From Myxococcales bacterium (GTDB taxonomy: Bacteria; Myxococcota_A; Polyangia; Polyangiales; Polyangiaceae): 61,850 bases of DNA. The position numbers and the translations under genes were made by a program. Positions 38,292 through 46,093 of the stretch are shown piece after piece. The stretch spans positions 1 through 61,850 of the forward strand of contig JADKKK010000019.1 of assembly GCA_016720545.1 (NCBI GenBank). The letters run 5' to 3'. The notes under the pieces were generated by a model. The model searched no databases. It was given only the letters and a program-made list of their open reading frames with translations, and was not told the origin of the DNA. Each line of letters starts with the position of its first letter. The stretch's first letter is position 1.

Positions 38292-39230
38292 ATGGCCGAG
38301 CCCGCCCGCCCCGAAGTCGTGCTCTCCGTGAGCAAGCTCTCGAAGACGTTCAAGAAGCCGTTCTCCGGGAAGAAGGTGCACGCGGTGAAGGAGGTCTCCT
38401 TCGAGGTGCGGAGGGGCGAGATCTTCGGCTTCTTGGGGCCCAACGGCGCGGGCAAGACGACGACCATCAAGATGCTGACGGGCCTCATCTCGCCCACCGG
38501 CGGCCGCGCCTCCCTGCTCGGGCTCCCCGTTCCCTCGAGCGACGCGATGGGGCGCGTCGGTTTTCTTCCAGAAAACCCTTATGTTTACCCGTACTTGACC
38601 CCGCGCGAGTTCGTCACGCTCGCGGGCCGCCTGAACGACGTCCCCGGGCGGACCCTGCAGAAGCGCGTCCCGGAGGTGCTCGATCGCGTGGGCGTGCTCT
38701 ACGCGATAGACCGCGCGGTGCGCGCGCTCTCCAAGGGCATGCTCCAGCGGGTCGGGCTCGCCGCCGCGCTCATCCACGACCCGGAGATGCTCATCCTCGA
38801 CGAGCCGATGAGCGGCCTCGACCCGGTGGGCCGCAAGGAGGTCCGCGACCTCATTCTGGACGAGCAGCGTGGGGGCCGCACCGTGCTCTTCTCGAGCCAC
38901 ATCTTGAGCGACGTGGAGATGCTGTGCGACCGGGTGAGCATCCTGAAGAAGGGCGAGGTCGTCGTCGCGGGCACCATGCGCGAGCTCCTCGGCGAATCGG
39001 GCGGCCTCCGCGAGATCACGCTCGGCGACGCGAGCGACGCGCTGCTCGACGCGCTGCGCACGAGCGGCTTCGAGCCGCGCTCGCTCGGGCGGTCCTGGGC
39101 GCTCCAGGCGGAGGGCGACGACCGCGTGCGCGCCGTCCTCGAGGCAGCGCTCGAGGCAAACGCGCGCGTCGAGAGCGTGGTCGCTCACCGCGAGACGCTC
39201 GAGGACATCTTCGTGCGCCGCGCCATCTGA
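38292..39230 (+). CDS. ABC transporter ATP-binding protein
   Basis: A 312-residue ATPase starting at ATG 38292. Walker A is Gly-Pro-Asn-Gly-Ala-Gly-Lys-Thr-Thr-Thr, the Q-loop region has Leu-Pro-Glu-Asn, the signature is Leu-Ser-Lys-Gly-Met-Leu-Gln-Arg, Walker B is Leu-Ile-Leu-Asp-Glu-Pro-Met-Ser-Gly-Leu-Asp-Pro, and the switch is Ser-Ser-His. The C-terminal 90 residues are the extra domain of the CcmA/DrrA-like subfamily. It serves export or gliding-type systems. No permease gene is next to it: the neighbours on both sides are minus-strand genes of other families, so its membrane partner is elsewhere. The signature has Lys in place of the usual Gly or Gln. Confidence 0.92.
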   Translation: MAEPARPEVVLSVSKLSKTFKKPFSGKKVHAVKEVSFEVRRGEIFGFLGPNGAGKTTTIKMLTGLISPTGGRASLLGLPVPSSDAMGRVGFLPENPYVYPYLTPREFVTLAGRLNDVPGRTLQKRVPEVLDRVGVLYAIDRAVRALSKGMLQRVGLAAALIHDPEMLILDEPMSGLDPVGRKEVRDLILDEQRGGRTVLFSSHILSDVEMLCDRVSILKKGEVVVAGTMRELLGESGGLREITLGDASDALLDALRTSGFEPRSLGRSWALQAEGDDRVRAVLEAALEANARVESVVAHRETLEDIFVRRAI

Positions 39231-39297
39231 GGCCTCGCGGTGAGGTGGGTCCGGGCGCCCTGGCGGTGCTCGTCGACCGCGTGCCTTCGTCGCAACG

Positions 39298-40308
39298 CTA
39301 GAACCTCCCCGAGAGGCCCGCGACGCCGCCGCCCTCGACAGGCGCGAGCGACGGGAAAACGACGGTGTGCGGCGCTCTCCCCACCTTCGCACTCGCCGGG
39401 GCGCCGTCGGGCTCGGGCGGCAGCGAGCGCTTGCGCACCTCGACGCGCTCGGGCACGAACGCGAGCTGCGCCTGCACCACCCCCGCGATGGCGACGGCCA
39501 CGAACCCGCCCGCGAGCGCGAGGTTCACGGCGCGAATGGAGGCCGCGCGGTCCTTGTAGGCCTGCGCGCGGCGCTCGGGATCGCCGCGCGCGTAGTCCTC
39601 GGCGGCGGACGCCTGGGCGGACACATAGAACGGGAGCGTGAGCGCGGTGCCAGCCACGAGCACTCCCTCCGCGACGAGCAGGGTGTACCCGAGCGCGCGC
39701 TGGCCGTTCTGGAGCTGCCCGACCCCGAACGGCAGCATCGCGGCGAGCCGCGAGCTCTTCACGGTGACCTTCTCCTCCGCGGCGAGCAGCTGCACCCGCC
39801 GCAGCCAGTCCTCCTTGCTCTTGCGCGCCACCTCTTCGCGCTGACGCCTCGCCGCCTCCTGCCGGGCGCGCTCGGCCGCCGCCGCGTTCAGACGCTCGCG
39901 AAGCTGCGCCCGCGTGTCGATGAAGAGGTTGATGACGTCGGTCGGGAAGCTCAGCGGATCGGGCTCGTAGAGCTGATCGTCGAGGAGCAGGGTCTCGAAG
40001 AGCTTGCCCGCGTCCTCCCGGCGCCCGCGCGCCACGGCGATCGCCCCGAGGAACATGCGTGACACCGACGTCTGCGACGGATCACGCGAGGTCTCCGCGG
40101 GGTCGAGGGCCCGCCGAAAATGGGGCTCCGCCTCGGCGTAGTTCTTCGCGACGTAGGCGGCGCGCCCCTTCTCGATGTCGGACTGGACGTCAGCGCGGGC
40201 GGGGGTGGCCACGCAGAGCGCCGCGCCCACGGCGAGCGCCGCGAGCACGCCGAGGGCCCGGGTCGCCGGTCTCCGATGGTCGCGCACCAGGGCCGCAGGT
40301 TCGCACAA
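39298..40308 (-). CDS. Secreted TPR-like protein with membrane segments
   Basis: A 336-residue protein. It has a signal-like N-terminus (Ala-rich core ending Ala-Thr-Pro-Ala-Arg-Ala), then a TPR-like region (about 40-110: Gly-Arg-Ala-Ala-Tyr-Val-Ala-Lys-Asn-Tyr-Ala-Glu-Ala-Glu-Pro-His-Phe). An Arg/Glu/Ala coiled coil spans about 125-175. Two hydrophobic segments follow (Ala-Met-Leu-Pro-Phe-Gly-Val-Gly-Gln-Leu-Gln-Asn-Gly and a later Leu-Ala-Gly-Gly-Phe-Val-Ala-Val-Ala-Ile-Ala). The Pro-Phe-Gly-x-Gly-Gln element is seen in many myxobacterial proteins of unknown role. The start at 40308 is GTG. It lies 54 nt downstream of the Ser/Thr kinase on the same strand, so the two may be cotranscribed. 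Confidence 0.7.
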   Translation of the reverse strand: MCEPAALVRDHRRPATRALGVLAALAVGAALCVATPARADVQSDIEKGRAAYVAKNYAEAEPHFRRALDPAETSRDPSQTSVSRMFLGAIAVARGRREDAGKLFETLLLDDQLYEPDPLSFPTDVINLFIDTRAQLRERLNAAAAERARQEAARRQREEVARKSKEDWLRRVQLLAAEEKVTVKSSRLAAMLPFGVGQLQNGQRALGYTLLVAEGVLVAGTALTLPFYVSAQASAAEDYARGDPERRAQAYKDRAASIRAVNLALAGGFVAVAIAGVVQAQLAFVPERVEVRKRSLPPEPDGAPASAKVGRAPHTVVFPSLAPVEGGGVAGLSGRF

Positions 40309-40362
40309 TTTCGGGCGCGGGTGTTCTCTTTGGCGGCCGCCTCGGGGACGGCGCCGGCGCGC

Positions 40363-42168
40363 CTACTCGGCCTCGAAGCTCGCCGTCACGAGCTGGCCGC
40401 TCTTCAGGTAGACGGGCGTCACCCGCTGAGTCTCGAGCTCGATGACGCGGAACGGCGCTGCGCCCGTGCTCATCGCGACCGAGACGACCGAGCCCGCGCG
40501 GAACGTGAGGCCCGGCCGGCTCACGATGCCGTAGGTGCGGGCCGGATCGCCGTTGACCGTCAGGCGCGCGTCACGGATCTTGAGCGAGACGACGAGCCGC
40601 TCGGGCGCCTCGCCCGCGGGCAGGAAGCGCCTCTCCGGGAGGCACATGTCCTGCGCGCACGAGAACGTCAGCTCGTGGGCTTTGTCGTCGACCGTGAGCA
40701 CGCGATCGGTGGATGCCGGGCCCGCCGGGCTCCCGTCGACCGCCACGAGGACGCCGGCGACCGGGAGGAGCCGCACGAAGGTGACGGCGCGGGTCTTCGG
40801 CGGGGGTGGACGCGTGATCACGGTCGGGCGGGCGGGCGTGCGCGGGGGCGCGGAGGGCGCGGCGAGCTCGCTCGAGGGCTCGGGCGGCGCTGCGCTCGCC
40901 GAGGGCGCGACCGACGCGGAGGGGACGACCGCGACAGGCGGCGGGGGCGTTGCTCGCCGGAGGCGTCGTGTCGCGCCGAACGCGCTCACCCCCGCGCACA
41001 CCGCCACCAGGAGGAGCGGCGCGAGCCGCCGGACGAACGCGACGCGCCTGCTGCGGCGCTGCAGGCTCGTGACGACCCGGAGCAGCTGCGAGTCGTGCGG
41101 CGCGAAGGCGAGCGCGCGGTTGTAGTCGGCGGCGGCCGCGAGCGCGTCGCCGCGACGGCGGCGCTCCGCTCCGAGCGCGCAGAGGCGCTCGACCATCTTC
41201 GCCGAGTGCCGGCCCTCGTAGCCCTCGGGGTCGTCGAGCCAGGCCTCGAGCTCGGCGCGGGGCTCGCCAAAGTCGAGGCGGGCGAGCTCGGCCACCAGCG
41301 CGTCGCGCATGGCGCGGACGGTCGGGTAACGGTCCGCGGGCTCTCGGGCGAGCGCGCGATCGCAGATCGCCGACAGCGCCGTACCCACCACCGGGCGCTC
41401 GGCCTCGGCCTTCGCGTAGATCCCGTCGAGCACACGCCTCAGGACTTGGGCGGGGTTCTGGCCCTCGAACGGCAGGTGCCCCACCAGGCACTCGTAGAGC
41501 AGCACACCGGCGCCGAACACGTCGGCGCGCTCGTCGACCTCGGAGCCGTCGATCTGCTCGGGGGCCATGTGCGCGGGGCTCCCGAGCACCTGGCCCGTGG
41601 AGGTCACGCCCTGCACGTCCAGCAGCTTCGCGATGCCAAAATCCGTAAGCTTTACGCGAACTCGGTGCCCAAGAAGATCGCCAGAAACGTCGCCGTCGAG
41701 CGCGCGATGCTCGATGAGGACGTTCTCGGGTTTCACGTCGCGATGCACGACCCCCGCGTCGTGAGCGCTCGCGAGCGCCCCGAGGACGTCGAGCACGATC
41801 GCGCACCCCACCTCCGGTGGCAGCGCGCCGTGTTCGGCCAGCAGCCGCCGCATGCTCGGTCCGCGGACGAGCTCTACGACGAGAAACTGCTCGTCGTCCT
41901 CGTCGCCGGAGACGTCGAACACCTCCACGATGTTGGGGTGCCGGAGCTTCGCGACGGCCCGCGCCTCGGTCGCGAACCGGGCCGCCACTTCCACGGACTC
42001 CCGAAGGTGCGCGTGCAGCAGCTTGACGGCGACGTCCCTGCCGAGTCGCGGGTCGTGCGCGCGGTACACCGTGGCCATGCCGCCGTGTCCGAGCTCGCCG
42101 AGGAGCTCGTACTTCGCGAGAGACGGCAGGCGCGGCGCGCGCGGTACGGGGCTCAGCTTCGCCACCAT
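40363..42168 (-). CDS. Serine/threonine protein kinase with PEGA-like tail
   Basis: A 601-residue eukaryotic-like kinase. The kinase domain (about 18-275) is complete: Gly-His-Gly-Gly-Met in the glycine loop, Val-Ala-Val-Lys, Val-Val-His-Arg-Asp-Val-Lys-Pro-Glu-Asn, Asp-Phe-Gly, and Met-Ala-Pro-Glu-Gln. A helical region to about 375 contains a TPR-like stretch. One transmembrane helix lies near 378-395 (Ala-Pro-Leu-Leu-Leu-Val-Ala-Val). A Pro/Ala linker leads to a C-terminal beta-rich domain (about 465-600) with Val-Leu-Val-Ala-Val-Asp-Gly-Ser-Pro-Ala-Gly, of the PEGA type, that would lie outside the membrane. It probably senses the envelope. The substrate is unknown. Confidence 0.94.
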   Translation of the reverse strand: MVAKLSPVPRAPRLPSLAKYELLGELGHGGMATVYRAHDPRLGRDVAVKLLHAHLRESVEVAARFATEARAVAKLRHPNIVEVFDVSGDEDDEQFLVVELVRGPSMRRLLAEHGALPPEVGCAIVLDVLGALASAHDAGVVHRDVKPENVLIEHRALDGDVSGDLLGHRVRVKLTDFGIAKLLDVQGVTSTGQVLGSPAHMAPEQIDGSEVDERADVFGAGVLLYECLVGHLPFEGQNPAQVLRRVLDGIYAKAEAERPVVGTALSAICDRALAREPADRYPTVRAMRDALVAELARLDFGEPRAELEAWLDDPEGYEGRHSAKMVERLCALGAERRRRGDALAAAADYNRALAFAPHDSQLLRVVTSLQRRSRRVAFVRRLAPLLLVAVCAGVSAFGATRRLRRATPPPPVAVVPSASVAPSASAAPPEPSSELAAPSAPPRTPARPTVITRPPPPKTRAVTFVRLLPVAGVLVAVDGSPAGPASTDRVLTVDDKAHELTFSCAQDMCLPERRFLPAGEAPERLVVSLKIRDARLTVNGDPARTYGIVSRPGLTFRAGSVVSVAMSTGAAPFRVIELETQRVTPVYLKSGQLVTASFEAE

Positions 42169-42495
42169 GGCGCCGGAAGCGTAGCGGCTTTTCCAGTCGC
42201 GGTCCCGCGAGGCGCGCAGCGTCTCGGCCTCCCACGAGCGCCCCGATTAGGCAGAAACGCTGAGGTGTCCCCTGGCTTGGCGCTCATCCAAGCAGTCGAC
42301 ACTGTTCCTATTTTCGCTGCGCTTCGCGCAGCCGCATGCACGATTCACCCCCTGCGATTCGTGCCACGCGCCCGGCTCCGCTCGCATTTGCCCTCGCCCC
42401 GCGGTTGGCGCGCGCTTCACGAGCCTGCCTCCCCGCGGATGGCCATGAACCGAGGCGACGGGTAGAAGTCGACACGCACGCGCGGGCGGGCAGCC
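42169..42495. other. Non-coding interval between kinase and FHA regulator
   Basis: No gene supported. A perfect 7-bp hairpin GCTGCGC-TTC-GCGCAGC lies at 42316-42332 without a T-run on either strand. The open frames here are Arg-rich and featureless. The kinase promoter is expected in this interval but I could not fix it. Confidence 0.45.
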
Positions 42496-43815
42496 TTAAC
42501 CGCCGGCCTTCGGATCGCCGATTCCGTGGCGGCGGAGGTAGCCGCGCACGTGCGCGCGCTCCATGGCGGAGCGCCGCCCAATCTCGCTCACGTTGCCGCT
42601 GCACTCGGCGTACAGCGCCGTGAAGTACTCGCGCTCGAACCGCGCGAGCACGTCGCGCTTCGCGTCTTGGAAGGTGCGCCCGCGGGTGGGGGTCGAGTCG
42701 CTCGAGGCCACGAGCGGCGCGAGGTGCTGCGCGAGGTCGAGCGGCCCCTCCTTGCCGAAGGCGAGCGCGACCGAGATGACGTTGCGCAGCTCGCGCACGT
42801 TGCCAGGCCAGTCGTGGCGCATGAGCCGCTCGAGCGAGTCGCTCGTGATGCGCGCGTAGGCCTCCTTGTCGCCGATGTCGATCATCATCTTGCGCACGAG
42901 CGCCGGGATGTCTTCGAGGCGCTCGCGGAGCGGCGGCAGCTCGACGCGGAGCTGCGCCACACGGAAATAAAGGTCGCTCCGGAACGTGCCGGCGTTCACC
43001 TCGCGCACGAGATCGCGGCGGGTGGCGGCGATGACCCGCACGTTCACGGGCTTGTAGTTGTTCGAACCGACGCTCTTGATGCGCTGCTCGGCGAGCGCGC
43101 GAAGCAGCTTCGGCTGCACGTCGACCGGGAGCTCCCCGAGCTCGTCGAGGAAGATCGTGCCGCCGTCGGCCTCGACGAAGGGCGAGATGCGCTTGTCGAC
43201 CGCGCCGGTGAAGCTGCCGCGCTCGTGGCCGAAGAGCGCGCTCTCCGCGAGCGAGGGCGGGATGGAGCCGCAGTCCACCACGACGAAGGGCTTGTGCGCG
43301 CGGGTGGACGCCTGGTGGATGGCCTGCGCGACGAGCTCCTTGCCGCAGCCGGTCTCCCCGAGGATGAGCACCGTGAGCTCGGTCGGCGCGGCCTTGCGGC
43401 AGCGCTCGAACACGGCGCGCATGCCCGCGCTCGACCCCACGAGCGGGCCGAACGCGGCCACCTCGGGGATCTCGACGGTCTCGGGCGTGCTCGGCGTGAA
43501 CTCGAGGACCGACTCGCCGACCGAGAACACGGTGGGCTTCAGGAGATAGACCTCACCGACGCGGGTGTCACCGAGGAAGGTGCCGTTGCGCGAGCCGAGG
43601 TCGCGCACCCGGACCCCGCGCTCGGTCGCGATGAGCTCGACGTGGACCGCGCTCACGCGCTTGTCGTCGAGCACGAGATCGCACGCCTCGTTGCGGCCGA
43701 TCACGGTGATCTCGGGGCCGATCTCGAGCTTCGACTTGTTGCCGGCGCCCCGCTTGACCGAGAGCGTACCGCCTCGGACCTCCAGGCGTCCCTTGGCGAC
43801 GATGGTGTTTTCCAC
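42496..43815 (-). CDS. FHA-domain sigma54-dependent transcriptional activator
   Basis: A 439-residue enhancer-binding protein. The N-terminal FHA domain (about 15-110) has Val-Ile-Gly-Arg-Asn-Glu-Ala-Cys-Asp-Leu, Val-Ser-Ala-Val-His-Val-Glu and Gly-Ser-Arg-Asn-Gly-Thr-Phe-Leu-Gly. The AAA+ domain has Gly-Glu-Thr-Gly-Cys-Gly-Lys-Glu, the sigma54 loop as Gly-Ser-Phe-Thr-Gly-Ala (the second residue is Ser rather than Ala), Ile-Phe-Leu-Asp-Glu-Leu-Gly and Trp-Pro-Gly-Asn-Val-Arg. A Fis-like C-terminus follows. FHA domains bind phosphothreonine, so it is a natural downstream target of Ser/Thr kinases such as the one encoded next to it (40363-42168). That link is inference from position and domain. 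Confidence 0.95.
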   Translation of the reverse strand: MENTIVAKGRLEVRGGTLSVKRGAGNKSKLEIGPEITVIGRNEACDLVLDDKRVSAVHVELIATERGVRVRDLGSRNGTFLGDTRVGEVYLLKPTVFSVGESVLEFTPSTPETVEIPEVAAFGPLVGSSAGMRAVFERCRKAAPTELTVLILGETGCGKELVAQAIHQASTRAHKPFVVVDCGSIPPSLAESALFGHERGSFTGAVDKRISPFVEADGGTIFLDELGELPVDVQPKLLRALAEQRIKSVGSNNYKPVNVRVIAATRRDLVREVNAGTFRSDLYFRVAQLRVELPPLRERLEDIPALVRKMMIDIGDKEAYARITSDSLERLMRHDWPGNVRELRNVISVALAFGKEGPLDLAQHLAPLVASSDSTPTRGRTFQDAKRDVLARFEREYFTALYAECSGNVSEIGRRSAMERAHVRGYLRRHGIGDPKAGG

Positions 43816-43894
43816 GGTTCGCCGTTTTTAACATGAATCCGAGCGGATGACGCAAAGAGATCCCCGGCGGAGGGCGCCCGACGCTCGCGCGCGC

Positions 43895-46015
43895 CTACTG
43901 GATGGCGAACGCCGTGCCGTTCCAGACGAGCCGCACGTGGCGGGTCTTCCCCCACGGCAGGAGCACCGGCACGGTCTGGGCCGTCGGCTCGCCCTCCACG
44001 AAGACGCACGTGCGCTCGGTGCAGCCGCGCACGACGCCTGGGCGAACGTCCACGTCGAAGCCTCGCGTCTTGTTCGGCACGAACTGCACGAGCCCCTGCG
44101 CGCGCGCCCCGCCCGCCTCCCGCCCGGTCTCCACGCCGAGCAGACGGACGATCCGGTCGCCGGCCGCCGAGTACACCAGGAGGACGTCGCTCTCGACGCC
44201 GGGCGATGGCTTCACCTTCCCGCGCACGAGCACCTCGGCGAGCCCGTCGCCGGTGAGATCGCGGGCGGTGACCTCGCCAATGTCCTCCGCCGCGGCGAAG
44301 TCCGACAGACGCACGAACGCGTACTGCGTGCCGCCCTTGTAGCCGGGCCCGAGCACCACGAGGTCGCGGCCCACCAGGGCGACGCGCTCGGGGCGCGGAT
44401 CGCCGTGCGCCTGGACCTGGAGGTCGACCTTCGGGCGCGTGCCCCGGGCCACCTGCTGGTCGGTCAGGTACTGCTCGAAGAGGCGGCGGCCGAGGTCGCC
44501 GCCGTTGGCGACGGGCGGCGTGGGGAGATCACGGGGAACGGGCGGCGTCGCCGCGGGCGCGGCCGACGCCTTGGGCCCGTCTTGCGCGACCTCCGAGGCC
44601 CGCTGGAAACGATGCCCGTCGAACCGATAGAGCCGCGATTTCACCGTGCCCCACGGGAGCAGCAGCGGCAGCACGTCCCCTCCGAGGGCCGGCTCGCGGT
44701 AGCTCTCGGCGACCCAGCCGACCGCGGGCTCCACCGACACCTCGATCTCCGAGCGCGAAATCCGCAGGGAATTCACGAGCTTGTTGGCGCCCCGGCCTGC
44801 GGCGACCTCGTGCGCGAAGAGAGTCTCGGGCTCGTCGTGCGGGAAGGCCCACACCTCGAACGCCTCGCGCTCGGCACCGCCGTGGGCGATCCGGCTGCGG
44901 ACGAGGAGCGAGTCTTTCCCGCGTCCCCCGAGGTCGCGCGCCTCGAGGCGCGCCACGTCGCCAACGAGCTGGCGGTAGAAGAACTGCTTGCCCCCGCGGT
45001 AGCCCGGTCCACAGACGGTGACGTAGCGGTCGAAGACGCTCACGCGCTCCTTCATCGCGTCACCCGTGATGTCGACGATGAGGTCGATCTTCGGCACGGC
45101 CTTCGCGAGCCCGTTCGGCTCGAGGAGCCCGTCCACCACGGCGCGCTCGGCGGCCGTCGGCAGCGCGGGGAGCTCCGTAGGGGCAGACTCGCCCCCCGGA
45201 CCGGTGCCGAGCACGCCGAGCTCCTTCGTACCGTCACCGTCGTGGTAGCGCACGGCGGCGCGGAGCCCGACCCGCACGGTCGAGGCCTCGGCGAAGGTGG
45301 CCCACGGCACGACCGCCTCGAACGTGAGCCCGCGCTCCTGCGGCGCGTCCACGACCTTGGCGGAGGGGACCGCCTGCCCCTTCGACGGCCCGGCGGCGTA
45401 GCGCACGCTGCCGGCGGTCTCGCCCGCCTTGCCCGGGAAGATCGACAGCTCGTACACTTTGTAGCGTCCGCCCGCCGAGGGGAACGCGAGCGCCACCGAC
45501 ACGCGATCCTCGTGCTCGGAAAAGCGTGCAGTTCGCACGTAATTCGGATCGGTGATCTCTCCGGCGAGGTACACCTTGGCGCCGTCGTATTGGAGCGCCA
45601 CCGCGAACGCGCGGCCCTCGGTCGCGCCGCGGAGGCGCTCGGTCGGGCTGCGCGGCTGCCACTCCTTCAGCAGCCCGTCGAGCTTCACCGGTGCCGCTTC
45701 GTCGATGAGCTCGGCCCTGAGCGGGCCCACCAGCGTCGACTCGTAGCCGGACGCGCCCGCGCCGTCGCCGAGGGACGGCAGGCCGCCTTGCGCGGCCGCC
45801 GCGGCGGCGATCGAGTCGGGAGCGGCGGGCCTCGGCGTGTTCGGTCTCGGCGCCTGAGCCCCCCCACACGCGATCGCGAGCGACGCGGAGGTGAGCGCGG
45901 TCAGCCGACGGAGTGAGCCGAGCGAGCCGAGCGCGGGGCGCGAGCCGAGCGCGGGGTGCGAGCGGAGAGAGCGGAACGCAGACGAAGGCGAGCGCTCGGA
46001 CACTGGAGGAGCCAT
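43895..46015 (-). CDS. Lipoprotein with CBM9-like domain
   Basis: A 706-residue protein from ATG 46015. A long Ser/Arg/Leu-rich N-terminus (with repeats Leu-Gly-Ser-Arg-Pro-Ala-Leu-Gly-Ser) ends in Ser-Leu-Ala-Ile-Ala-Cys, a possible lipobox. Residues about 100-260 look like a family-9 carbohydrate-binding or DOMON-like domain: Val-Lys-Leu-Asp-Gly-Leu-Leu-Lys-Glu-Trp, Leu-Ala-Gly-Glu-Ile-Thr-Asp-Pro and Glu-Ala-Val-Val-Pro-Trp. Two similar beta-rich regions follow, each with Val-x-Gly-Pro-Gly-Tyr-(Arg/Lys)-Gly-Gly, Ala-Arg-Asp-Leu and Leu-Leu-Pro-Trp-Gly, suggesting an internal duplication. Its function is unknown; it is probably a periplasmic or surface-exposed binding protein. It follows the P-type ATPase by 78 nt. 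Confidence 0.7.
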   Translation of the reverse strand: MAPPVSERSPSSAFRSLRSHPALGSRPALGSLGSLRRLTALTSASLAIACGGAQAPRPNTPRPAAPDSIAAAAAAQGGLPSLGDGAGASGYESTLVGPLRAELIDEAAPVKLDGLLKEWQPRSPTERLRGATEGRAFAVALQYDGAKVYLAGEITDPNYVRTARFSEHEDRVSVALAFPSAGGRYKVYELSIFPGKAGETAGSVRYAAGPSKGQAVPSAKVVDAPQERGLTFEAVVPWATFAEASTVRVGLRAAVRYHDGDGTKELGVLGTGPGGESAPTELPALPTAAERAVVDGLLEPNGLAKAVPKIDLIVDITGDAMKERVSVFDRYVTVCGPGYRGGKQFFYRQLVGDVARLEARDLGGRGKDSLLVRSRIAHGGAEREAFEVWAFPHDEPETLFAHEVAAGRGANKLVNSLRISRSEIEVSVEPAVGWVAESYREPALGGDVLPLLLPWGTVKSRLYRFDGHRFQRASEVAQDGPKASAAPAATPPVPRDLPTPPVANGGDLGRRLFEQYLTDQQVARGTRPKVDLQVQAHGDPRPERVALVGRDLVVLGPGYKGGTQYAFVRLSDFAAAEDIGEVTARDLTGDGLAEVLVRGKVKPSPGVESDVLLVYSAAGDRIVRLLGVETGREAGGARAQGLVQFVPNKTRGFDVDVRPGVVRGCTERTCVFVEGEPTAQTVPVLLPWGKTRHVRLVWNGTAFAIQ

Positions 46016-46093
46016 TGGGCCGACAGGATAGTCAAAGGTCGCGGACGAGCGAGCGTTTCCGCCAACCGCTCTCGCCGCCGACGTGGCCATCGG

